Assembly: GCA_023426145.1 (NCBI GenBank)
Contig: JAFABG010000018.1
Span: 1-64,000, forward strand
Direction: 5' to 3'
DNA: 64,000 nt
Source of the DNA: Bacteroidota bacterium
GTDB lineage: Bacteria > Bacteroidota > Bacteroidia > Bacteroidales > Bacteroidaceae
The translations under genes were made by a program, and so were the position numbers. Positions 52,776-60,502 of the stretch are shown piece by piece. Positions within the stretch are counted from its first letter, which is position 1. Every line of letters begins with the position of its first letter. A model generated the notes under the pieces. The model saw only the letters and a list, made by a program, of their open reading frames with translations. It did no database searches and was not told where the DNA came from.

Positions 52776-54656
52776 ATGAAAATGAAGCCTACCATAACCT
52801 GTATCAATGCATTATGCACGCTACTTCTGGTCGGATGCCAAAGCATTTCTGCCCCAGAGGCCATTTTACCCATTCCTCAAGAAAAACAAGTTGAGTGGCA
52901 AAAGATGGAAACTTATGCTTTTGTCCATTTCGGTCTCAACACATTTAATGATCGCGAATGGGGCTATGGGGATTCCGATCCGAAAACATTTAATCCTTCT
53001 CGTTTGGATTGTGAACAATGGGTGAGGACCTTTGTCAATTCAGGAATGAAAGGGGTGATTCTCACAGCCAAGCATCATGACGGGTTTTGTCTTTGGCCTA
53101 CGCAACTTACTGATTATTGTATAAGAAATACCCCCTATAAGGATGGTAAAGGAGATATCGTACGTGAATTGTCGGAGGCATGCAAGAAATATGGAATCAA
53201 GTTTGCCGTTTACCTTTCTCCATGGGATCGGCATCAAGCCAACTATGGAACAGCTGAATATGTAGACTACTTCTATAAGCAGTTGCACGAATTGCTTACC
53301 AATTATGGCGATGTATTTGAAATTTGGTTTGATGGTGCCAATGGTGGCGATGGTTGGTACGGAGGTGCCAAAGAGACTCGTACGATTGACCGTAAAACCT
53401 ACTATGATTATCCGCGAGCTTATCAGATGATTGACGAACTGCAACCTCAAGCAGTGATTTTCTCAGATGGAGGTCCGGGGTGTCGTTGGGTAGGAAATGA
53501 GAATGGATTTGCCGGAGCTACGAACTGGTCTTTTCTTAGGGCAGGTGAGGTTTATCCGGGATATCCCAACTATCGAGAACTACAGTACGGTCATGCCGAT
53601 GGAAATCAATGGGTGCCAGCCGAATGCGATGTGTCTATTCGTCCGGGTTGGTTCTATCATCCTGAGGAAGATGACAAAGTGAAAACAGTAGATCAACTGA
53701 CGGATTTATATTACCGAAGTGTTGGGCATAACGCTACGCTCTTATTAAACTTTCCTGTAGATCGTAACGGTTTGATTCATCCTACCGATTCAATACATGC
53801 CGTTCAGTTTCATCAGAAAGTTCAGAAAGAACTGGCTACAAACTTGTTGAGCAGTGCAAAAGCCGTTGCTTCTGATGAACGAGGAGGTGCGTTTAAAGTC
53901 CGTGCAGTTACCGATGGAAAGTACGACACGTATTGGGCTACTCAAGATGGTGTGACTTCAGCCGATCTGACTTTTACTTTCAATCAGCCAACCAAGATCA
54001 ATCGATGCATGATTCAGGAATATATCCCTTTAGGCCAACGAGTTAAATCTTTTGTTGTAGAATATAAGAAGGCCAATCAATGGGTACCGATTCATTGTGA
54101 CGAGGAAACCACGACCATAGGCTATAAGCGTTTGCTACGCTTTGATAGGGTTGAAACTGAAGCCTTACGCATACGATTTACTGATGCTCGAGCTTGCTTG
54201 TGCATCAATGAAGTTGGAGCATATTATGCTCCAGATGCTATAGAGCGTGATTCAACCACCCATTCAGAGTTGAAGAGCTTTCCTTTCACACTTTTGGGAG
54301 TAACCCCGGAAGAAGGAGAGAAATGTAGGGATAAAAATGATCAAACTACCACTTTTATCCCTGGTCGGGAAGTCGTTCTTGATTTAGGTGAAAACCGTAC
54401 GATTCATTCATTCTATTATCTGCCTGATCAGAGTGAATATAATAAGGGATTGATCTCCTCCTATGAACTCTCCGTTGGAACTTCGGTTAAGGTGATGCAG
54501 GTGGTTGCACACGGGGAATTCTCGAATATACGCAATAATCCGATTCTTCAACAGCTAAATTTTAGTCCTGTTGAGGCTCGTTATGTGAAGCTTAAAGCAA
54601 CTCGTATGGTGAGTGAAGATGATGCTATGGGGCTGGCAGAAATTGGATGTCAGTAA
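52776..54656 (+). CDS. Alpha-L-fucosidase, GH29, with C-terminal F5/8-type domain
   Basis: The 626-residue lipoprotein (lipobox LLLVGC, Cys21) is a GH29 enzyme. Family segments are AFVHFGLNTFNDREWGYGDSDPKTFNP, LTAKHHDGFCLWPT and FEIWFDGANGG, with Asp186 as the nucleophile. After the catalytic domain (to about residue 355) come discoidin-like domains (about 360-490 and 500-626). The N-terminus and domain layout suit a retaining fucosidase for terminal fucose on host glycans; linkage is not predictable. It lies 30 bp after the DUF1573 gene. Confidence 0.93.
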   Translation: MKMKPTITCINALCTLLLVGCQSISAPEAILPIPQEKQVEWQKMETYAFVHFGLNTFNDREWGYGDSDPKTFNPSRLDCEQWVRTFVNSGMKGVILTAKHHDGFCLWPTQLTDYCIRNTPYKDGKGDIVRELSEACKKYGIKFAVYLSPWDRHQANYGTAEYVDYFYKQLHELLTNYGDVFEIWFDGANGGDGWYGGAKETRTIDRKTYYDYPRAYQMIDELQPQAVIFSDGGPGCRWVGNENGFAGATNWSFLRAGEVYPGYPNYRELQYGHADGNQWVPAECDVSIRPGWFYHPEEDDKVKTVDQLTDLYYRSVGHNATLLLNFPVDRNGLIHPTDSIHAVQFHQKVQKELATNLLSSAKAVASDERGGAFKVRAVTDGKYDTYWATQDGVTSADLTFTFNQPTKINRCMIQEYIPLGQRVKSFVVEYKKANQWVPIHCDEETTTIGYKRLLRFDRVETEALRIRFTDARACLCINEVGAYYAPDAIERDSTTHSELKSFPFTLLGVTPEEGEKCRDKNDQTTTFIPGREVVLDLGENRTIHSFYYLPDQSEYNKGLISSYELSVGTSVKVMQVVAHGEFSNIRNNPILQQLNFSPVEARYVKLKATRMVSEDDAMGLAEIGCQ

Positions 54657-54929
54657 GCTATGAAATCAAGATAGATTAATAGGGGAGTACAAAAGGAAGA
54701 GTTAACTGGTTAAAGGGATAAGAAAAAAATAAGTAAACCAGATGTAGGAATAATAAAAGTACAGAGTATGGATTGAATTCTATTGCAGAAGGTTTTTGTA
54801 TCATGCTTTGAAACAAGTTGTATAGTGTAATGAAACAGATTGTTTCGTCCTATGAAACAACCCGTTTCATTACATGAAACATTTTTGCAATCAGCAACGC
54901 GTAATTTTTTAATGAAATGATATACTAAG
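54657..54929. other. Intergenic region before the GH3 gene
   Basis: These 273 bp separate GH29 from GH3. I see no gene. The only feature is the 22-bp-period array at 54786-54895, close to the GH3 start. No clear terminator is seen after GH29. Confidence 0.6.
54786..54895. repeat. Array C: 22-bp-period palindromic repeats
   Basis: Units begin at 54808 (TTGAAAC), 54830, 54852 and 54874 (each ATGAAAC), exactly 22 bp apart. The second arm lies 12 bp into each unit: GTTTC at 54842, GTTTCAT at 54864. A degenerate unit precedes in register at 54786 (GTATCAT at 54798). The unit at 54852 (ATGAAACAACCCGTTTCAT) is a perfect 7-bp-arm palindrome. The array ends 34 bp before the GH3 gene start, so here the element is upstream of a gene rather than between convergent ends. 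Confidence 0.83.
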
Positions 54930-57296
54930 ATGAAAAAGCATTTATATCTATTGATCATAGGATTAGCGATCACTATGGGCGCTTTTGCTCAAACGTCACT
55001 AGTACCTTATAAGAATCCTGCATTATCTGTGGATGAACGGGTAAAAGATCTACTTTCACGCATGACGTTGGAGGAAAAGGTAGGGCAACTTCTATGTCCA
55101 CTAGGTTGGGAAATGTACGAAATCGATGGAAACGAAGTGCATCCTTCTGATAAGTTCAAGAAACTGATGAAAGAAAGAAATATAGGTATGCTGTGGGCCA
55201 CTTATCGTGCTGATCCTTGGACTAAGAAGACCTTGGTCAACGGTTTAAATCCTGAGCTAGCCGCCAAAGCAGGCAATGCATTGCAAAAATATATGATTGA
55301 AAACACCCGTTTGGGTATTCCCCTCTTTTTAGCAGAAGAAGCTCCACATGGACACATGGCGATTGGCACAACTGTTTTTCCTACTGGTATAGGCATGGCT
55401 GCAACGTGGTCGCCCGAATTGATCGAGGGGGTAGGGAGTGCGATAGCTAAAGAAATTCGTTCGCAAGGAGCGCAGATCAGTTATGGTCCTGTGCTTGATT
55501 TAGCTCGCGATCCTCGATGGTCGCGTGTAGAGGAAACTTTTGGGGAAGACCCCGTATTGAGTGGGCGATTAGGAGCAGCAATGGTAAAGGGTCTAGGGAG
55601 TGGTGATTTATCTCGTAAAGATGCCACGATCGCCACTCTGAAGCACTTCTTGGCTTATGCCGTACCCGAAGGAGGACAAAATGGAAGTTATGCATCAGTA
55701 GGAACCCGCGATTTACACGAAAACTTTCTTCCCCCTTTTAAGGAAGCTATCGAGGCCGGGGCACTTTCTGTGATGACTTCCTATAACTCAATTGATGGCA
55801 TCCCTTGTACATCAAATCATTATCTGTTGACCCAATTATTACGAAATGAATGGAAATTTAGAGGCTTTGTTGTTTCAGATCTATATAGCATTGAAGGAAT
55901 ACATGAAAGCCATTTTGTTGCTACTACTCTAGAGGATGCCGCCATGCAAGCTTTGTCTGCCGGAGTAGATGTCGATTTGGGTGGTGATGCGTTCACTCGT
56001 CTCACTCATGCTGTTCACTCCGGAAAAATCAGGGAAGCGGTGTTGGATACTGCTGTATGCCGCGTGTTACGAATGAAGTTTGAAATGGGATTGTTTGATC
56101 ATCCCTACGTCAATCCAAAGATAGCTATGGAGATTGCTCGTAATAAAGAGCATGTAGAGTTGACACGTAAAGTGGCTCAAGCTTCAATCGTATTGCTGAA
56201 GAATGAGCACTCCCTACTTCCCTTGAGTAAGAAGATAAAAAGAGTAGCCGTTGTTGGGCCAAACGCTGACAATCGGTACAATATGCTTGGCGATTATACA
56301 GCTCCTCAAACGGAAGAAAATGTAAAAACGGTAGTAGCAGGCGTGATCTCAAAGCTGTCTCCTTCGAGAGTGGAATATGTGCGAGGATGTGCCATCCGCG
56401 ATACTACAGCAAATGAGATTGAGAAGGCTGTTGAGGCCGCTCGGCGTGCTGAGGTAGTCATAGCAGTAGTTGGAGGATCTAGTGCCCGCGATTTTAAAAC
56501 CACTTATCAGGAAACTGGTGCGGCTGTTGCCGATGAAAAGAGTGTAAGTGATATGGAATGTGGTGAAGGATTCGATAGGGCTACATTAACTTTACTGGGT
56601 AAACAGCAAGATTTACTGCATGCACTAAAAGCTACCGGAAAACCTTTGATCGTCGTCTATATTGAGGGACGTCCACTAGATAAAGTCTGGGCAGCAGAGA
56701 ATGCAGATGCTTTGTTAACAGCTTTTTATCCGGGACAAGAAGGTGGAGAGGCTATCGCAGATGTCTTATTTGGAGACTATAATCCTGCCGGGCGATTGCC
56801 TATATCTGTACCTCGGACTGTTGGCCAAATTCCGGTTTATTATAATAAAAAAGCACCTCTCAATCATGATTATGTAGAATTGCCTTCTTCCGCATTATAT
56901 CCTTTTGGTTATGGACTGAGTTATACGCAGTTTGATTATTCCGACTTACAAGTCGTCACTCAATCTCCTTGTGTTATTGAAGTCTCATTCAAGGTGAAAA
57001 ATACGGGTAAATATGATGGTGAGGAAGTAGCCCAGCTTTATCTAAGGGATGAATACGCTTCCGTGGTTCAGCCTCTCAAACAACTAAAGCATTTCCAACG
57101 GCTCTTCCTGAAAAAAGGAGAAGAGAAAAAAGTTCTTTTTACTTTAACCGATAAAGACTTATCCATTATAGATCGGAACATGCAGCGTGTGGTAGAAGCA
57201 GGAACTTTTCAGATCATGATTGGAAGCTCCTCAGACGACATTAGGCTTACCAAAGAAATAGCCGTTGAAAGCGATTCGCTTCGTCAAAAAGAGTAA
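54930..57296 (+). CDS. GH3 beta-glycosidase
   Basis: The 788-residue secreted enzyme (signal peptide cleaved near AFAQ, residue 21) has the GH3 layout: (beta/alpha)8 domain, alpha/beta sandwich, and C-terminal Fn3-like domain (about 680-775). Asp317 in GFVVSDLYSIEG is the nucleophile. The TLKHFLAYAVPEGGQNG segment is of the beta-glucosidase/xylosidase type and not the beta-hexosaminidase type (KHFPGxGxxxxD). It may trim beta-linked glucose, xylose or related sugars. Its link to the preceding glycan locus is by position only. Confidence 0.92.
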   Translation: MKKHLYLLIIGLAITMGAFAQTSLVPYKNPALSVDERVKDLLSRMTLEEKVGQLLCPLGWEMYEIDGNEVHPSDKFKKLMKERNIGMLWATYRADPWTKKTLVNGLNPELAAKAGNALQKYMIENTRLGIPLFLAEEAPHGHMAIGTTVFPTGIGMAATWSPELIEGVGSAIAKEIRSQGAQISYGPVLDLARDPRWSRVEETFGEDPVLSGRLGAAMVKGLGSGDLSRKDATIATLKHFLAYAVPEGGQNGSYASVGTRDLHENFLPPFKEAIEAGALSVMTSYNSIDGIPCTSNHYLLTQLLRNEWKFRGFVVSDLYSIEGIHESHFVATTLEDAAMQALSAGVDVDLGGDAFTRLTHAVHSGKIREAVLDTAVCRVLRMKFEMGLFDHPYVNPKIAMEIARNKEHVELTRKVAQASIVLLKNEHSLLPLSKKIKRVAVVGPNADNRYNMLGDYTAPQTEENVKTVVAGVISKLSPSRVEYVRGCAIRDTTANEIEKAVEAARRAEVVIAVVGGSSARDFKTTYQETGAAVADEKSVSDMECGEGFDRATLTLLGKQQDLLHALKATGKPLIVVYIEGRPLDKVWAAENADALLTAFYPGQEGGEAIADVLFGDYNPAGRLPISVPRTVGQIPVYYNKKAPLNHDYVELPSSALYPFGYGLSYTQFDYSDLQVVTQSPCVIEVSFKVKNTGKYDGEEVAQLYLRDEYASVVQPLKQLKHFQRLFLKKGEEKKVLFTLTDKDLSIIDRNMQRVVEAGTFQIMIGSSSDDIRLTKEIAVESDSLRQKE

Positions 57297-57320
57297 CCAT
57301 CCATTCGAATCAACAAAAAC

Positions 57321-57360
57321 ACAGGCTGACTCTTGATGATTCAGAGCCAGCCTGTTCTTC
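57321..57360 (+). terminator. Terminator after the GH3 gene
   Basis: ACAGGCTG-CTCT (57321-57333) pairs with AGAG-CAGCCTGT (57343-57355) with one unpaired base on each side, followed by TCTTC. It lies 25 bp after the GH3 stop and may also serve the convergent dps gene. Confidence 0.7.
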
Positions 57361-57389
57361 ATTTAAAGCTTAACCTTTTTATCAAAGAT

Positions 57390-57866
57390 TTACTTGCTAC
57401 TATAAGCGGTCAACATCCAAACGAGCTTCTCTTGCTCTTTCAGGTAATCGCTCATCATTGATACAGTGACTTCATCTCCCGATTGGGAAGCAATAGAGAG
57501 AATCTTTCGCTCTTCACCAATCAGATGGCTGATTGATTCGAGAATATTGCTTAATGCTTGTTCGCCATTACTGATTTTATCGACTTCATTAATTTTAGCT
57601 ACTTTCAAGTAATCACTAAATTTGTTTGATGGCGTTCCGCCTAACATCAAAATTCGTTCAGCAATTTCATCCACCTTTTCTGCAGTGTCATCATACATTT
57701 TTTCAAATTGACTGTGAAGTACAAAGAAATCGTGTCCTTTAATGTTCCAGTGAAAACCACGCAAGTTGGTGTAATATACTTGAAAATCGGCTAGCAACTG
57801 CTGCAAAGAAACTACTACATTATTTGCACCCGCTTCGCTTAACTTGATAAATTCTAAAGTTTTCAT
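57390..57866 (-). CDS. dps: Dps-type DNA-binding ferritin
   Basis: The 158-residue protein is a Dps/ferritin-like four-helix protein. The ferroxidase residues are seen in LRGFHWNIKGHDFFVLHSQFEKMYDDTAEKVDEIAERILMLGG: the His of FHWN, the His of KGHDFF, and the Asp/Glu pair in MYDDTAEKVDEIAER. It stores iron and protects DNA in oxidative stress. It is divergent from oxyR, with overlapping promoters; control by OxyR is known for this pair in Bacteroides fragilis. Confidence 0.95.
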   Translation of the reverse strand: MKTLEFIKLSEAGANNVVVSLQQLLADFQVYYTNLRGFHWNIKGHDFFVLHSQFEKMYDDTAEKVDEIAERILMLGGTPSNKFSDYLKVAKINEVDKISNGEQALSNILESISHLIGEERKILSIASQSGDEVTVSMMSDYLKEQEKLVWMLTAYSSK

Positions 57867-57917
57867 ATTCTATTTGTTTTTAATGGTTTATATTCGTTTT
57901 TCTTTTTTTCTGTATCA

Positions 57918-57968
57918 CAAAGATACGAAGTAAAACCCTTGCTGTCAAACTGAAAATTTCTATCTTTG
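57918..57968. promoter_or_regulatory. Overlapping divergent promoters of dps and oxyR
   Basis: For dps, the minus strand has TTTG (complement of 57946-57949), a 20-bp spacer and TATCTTTG (complement of 57918-57925). For oxyR, CTTG (57938-57941), a 19-bp spacer and TATCTTTG (57961-57968). The two core promoters overlap, so OxyR bound here could affect both. Confidence 0.8.
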
Positions 57969-58004
57969 CATAGAAGAAATCTATAATCTAATCTTTTGTA
58001 ATAG

Positions 58005-58931
58005 ATGACTATACAGCAACTAGAATATGTTCTGGCGGTCGATCAACACCGTCATTTTGCTAGGGCAGCAGAATTCTGTCGAGTGACACAGCCTACGTTG
58101 AGTGCCATGATTCAGAAGTTGGAAGACGAATTGGGGGTGAAACTCTTCGATCGTACTGTTCAGCCTGTTTGTCCTACGGCTATTGGGAAAAAAATTATTG
58201 AACAAGCCCGTACTATTTTAGCACAGACGGCTCTTGTGAAGGAAATAATCAGTGAAGAAACTCAATCATTGGCAGGAGTCTTTCGTTTGGGTGTGTTGCC
58301 TACTATCGCTCCCTATTTACTTCCACGGTTCTTTCCGCAACTCTTAGAAAAGCATCCTGAGCTCGACATACGTGTCACCGAGATGAAAACCCAGGATATT
58401 CAGCAGGCATTGCATGCCGGAGAAATTGATGCAGCTATTATAGCCAGTAAACTTGAAGACAGTTTTTTGAAAGAAGAGACTCTTTTTTATGAAACCTTTT
58501 TCGGATATGTCTCTTCCAAGGAATCGTTGTTTAAACATGATGTCATTCGCACTTCAGATATTACGGGTGAACGCTTGTGGCTATTAGATGAAGGGCATTG
58601 TTTCCGGGATCAACTTGTTCGTTTTTGCCAGCTCGAGACTGTAAAAGTTAATCAGATGGCCTATCACTTGGGAAGTATGGAAACATTTATGCGAATGGTG
58701 GAAAGCGGGAAAGGTATTACTTTTATTCCCGAATTGGCTGTGGAACAACTCACCGAGGAACAGCAAAAATTAGTCCGTCCGTTTGCAATTCCTCGTCCTA
58801 CAAGGCAAATTGTGCTCATCACTGGTAAGGAGTTTATTAGGCATAGCCTACTGAAAGTTTTGAAAGAAGAAATTCTCGGTTCCGTGCCTTCAAGCATGCA
58901 GTCATTGCATTCAGTTCAATATTTACTCTAA
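58005..58931 (+). CDS. oxyR: Peroxide-sensing LysR-type regulator OxyR
   Basis: The 308-residue protein has a LysR helix-turn-helix (residues about 1-60: MTIQQLEYVLAVDQHRHFARAAEFCRVTQPTLSAMI) and an effector domain. The redox cysteines are Cys199 and Cys208 in LLDEGHCFRDQLVRFC, which match E. coli OxyR in number, spacing and the flanking GHCxRDQ. It should form the Cys199-Cys208 disulfide on peroxide and induce dps and other defence genes. The gene is divergent from dps, 138 bp away. Confidence 0.96.
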   Translation: MTIQQLEYVLAVDQHRHFARAAEFCRVTQPTLSAMIQKLEDELGVKLFDRTVQPVCPTAIGKKIIEQARTILAQTALVKEIISEETQSLAGVFRLGVLPTIAPYLLPRFFPQLLEKHPELDIRVTEMKTQDIQQALHAGEIDAAIIASKLEDSFLKEETLFYETFFGYVSSKESLFKHDVIRTSDITGERLWLLDEGHCFRDQLVRFCQLETVKVNQMAYHLGSMETFMRMVESGKGITFIPELAVEQLTEEQQKLVRPFAIPRPTRQIVLITGKEFIRHSLLKVLKEEILGSVPSSMQSLHSVQYLL

Positions 58932-58964
58932 GGGGAGAGCTATCTGATCAAGTGCAGTAAATAC

Positions 58965-59004
58965 CTAAAAAATAGAGGACGATAATTTCACAACTATCGC
59001 CCTC
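58965..59004 (-). terminator. Terminator of the NigD-like gene
   Basis: On the minus strand GAGGG-CGATA (complement of 58995-59004) pairs with TATCG-CCTC (complement of 58975-58984) across a 10-nt loop, then TATTTTTTAGG follows. It lies about 50 bp after the stop of the NigD-like gene. The oxyR transcript ends on the other side with no T-run. Confidence 0.6.
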
Positions 59005-59053
59005 CCTCAACTTATATATATAAATTTAATGAGTGCTCTTAATAAAGGAACGC

Positions 59054-59773
59054 TTAATTAGCTGAAGGAAAATCTACTTCATAGAACTTTTCCCCATTGT
59101 ATAAAGAGTTGACACGTATCCGAAGCCCTTTCTTTCCAGCTAATTGATCTTTAATTAGATCTAGCTTGAAGGACACATAGCCTTCATCTAAAGTGTAAGG
59201 AGAGTCATTCTCGGCATTGTGTCTAAATTCCAAATTAATATAGTCATTGCTCGTTTCTGTAGCGGTTTCCTCACTTGGGTTGTTGATTACTAAATTGAGA
59301 AAATGCTTCTTATTTGCATTCTGTGTGCCATAATATTGGAATTCAATCGTAAGGTATTTCCTATCTTTCGTGATCCACATATACGTGGCATTGATTTTAT
59401 CATCTCCAATTTTCTCTTCGGTATTGTCACCCTCTCCAAGGGTTACCATCTCTTTAGTCAAGATCTCTTTTATATCTCTGATCTGAATATGGTAGTCGTA
59501 TCCGCTAACAGGTTCATCAAGCTCATTAAAGATGACAAAAGCTCTTTGTCCGTCTTGGCTATCATCGCCAAGCCAACCGTTACTGTTGCTCGGGAACATC
59601 GTTTGCCCATTGTCTAGCGTAAAATAAAAGTCATTGCTATCCGGGCTGATTTTATTGATGGTACTAATGACAAGTGAATCGGAAGGAGTCTGATCATCAT
59701 CCAAACAAGATTGAAGTATTGGCATGGTAGTCAGTGCAATTAGTATGCATACTATAAATTTAATTTTCTTCAT
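59054..59773 (-). CDS. NigD-like lipoprotein
   Basis: The 239-residue protein has a lipobox (MPILQSC, about Cys22) followed by LDDDQTPSD. The body is beta-rich and fits the NigD-like family of Bacteroidales: an N-terminal small barrel (FYFTLDNGQTMFPSNS, FVIFNELDEPVSGYDYHIQIRDI) and a C-terminal domain (GYVSFKLDLIKDQLAGKKGLRIRVNSLYNGEKFYEVDFP). The best known member is linked to a nigrescin bacteriocin operon, but most have no known role. ATG 59773 is preferred over the upstream one at 59797. It is divergent from a sigma gene and forms a single transcript. Confidence 0.78.
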   Translation of the reverse strand: MKKIKFIVCILIALTTMPILQSCLDDDQTPSDSLVISTINKISPDSNDFYFTLDNGQTMFPSNSNGWLGDDSQDGQRAFVIFNELDEPVSGYDYHIQIRDIKEILTKEMVTLGEGDNTEEKIGDDKINATYMWITKDRKYLTIEFQYYGTQNANKKHFLNLVINNPSEETATETSNDYINLEFRHNAENDSPYTLDEGYVSFKLDLIKDQLAGKKGLRIRVNSLYNGEKFYEVDFPSAN

Positions 59774-59904
59774 ATACCTATTTTTTAGTTCATACAATTC
59801 GATTGCTAAGTATTGAGAAAATGCATTGAAGTGCTGAATATTGCATTCCTATTTGTTAAAGAAACAAAAGTCATTAAAGACTTGTGCCCTTTGTGCAGTA
59901 TTTC

Positions 59905-59912
59905 TATCTTTG
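59905..59912 (+). promoter_or_regulatory. -7 box of the second sigma gene
   Basis: TATCTTTG matches the consensus, with CTTG 20 bp upstream (59881-59884) as a weak -33 element. The start codon follows at 59946 (or GTG 59934). Confidence 0.6.
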
Positions 59913-59945
59913 TTGCATTTATAGGGTAAACACGTGTATAAGCAA

Positions 59946-60494
59946 ATGGAAGAAATTGAGTTGTCGGAAAAATGTAGGCTAGGAGATAATCAAGCCCGCA
60001 AGGAACTGTATGAGCATTATGGAGGGCGTTTACTCAGCGTCTGCCTGCGCTATACCGGCGACCGCGATACAGCTCAAGATTTGCTTCACGATGGATTTAT
60101 CAAGATCTTCGGTTCTTTCGACAAATTCACTTGGAGAGGGGAAGGATCACTAAGGGCTTGGATGGAACGTGTGATGGTTAACATCGCTTTGCAGTATCTT
60201 CGGAAAAGTGATATAATAAATCAATCTAAACCAATAGAAGAGCTACCCGATGAATATGAAGAGCCTGATGTCTCCGCTGTGGAGACTATCCCTGAAGCAG
60301 TATTGATGCAATTTATCAAAGAACTGCCTGCTGGATATCGAACGGTTTTCAACCTTTATACTTTTGAAGAAAAGTCACATAAAGAAATTGCTCAATTATT
60401 GGGTATTAATGAAAAGTCGTCGGCTTCACAGTTGTTTCGGGCAAAGAGCGCATTGGCTAAGAGAGTAAAAGAATGGATAATGAATAACGGATAA
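59946..60494 (+). CDS. ECF-type RNA polymerase sigma factor
   Basis: The protein (182 residues from ATG 59946; four more from GTG 59934) has sigma region 2 (LYEHYGGRLLSVCLRYTGDRDTAQDLLHDGFIKIFGSFDKF) and region 4 (LPAGYRTVFNLYTFEEKSHKEIAQLLGINEKSSASQLFRAKSALAKRV). It resembles the ECF group common in Bacteroidetes that is paired with a membrane protein downstream. The next gene, 8 bp away, is such a partner with a membrane helix and barrel. Its regulon is unknown. Confidence 0.91.
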   Translation: MEEIELSEKCRLGDNQARKELYEHYGGRLLSVCLRYTGDRDTAQDLLHDGFIKIFGSFDKFTWRGEGSLRAWMERVMVNIALQYLRKSDIINQSKPIEELPDEYEEPDVSAVETIPEAVLMQFIKELPAGYRTVFNLYTFEEKSHKEIAQLLGINEKSSASQLFRAKSALAKRVKEWIMNNG

Positions 60495-60502
60495 GTTGAG
60501 AT

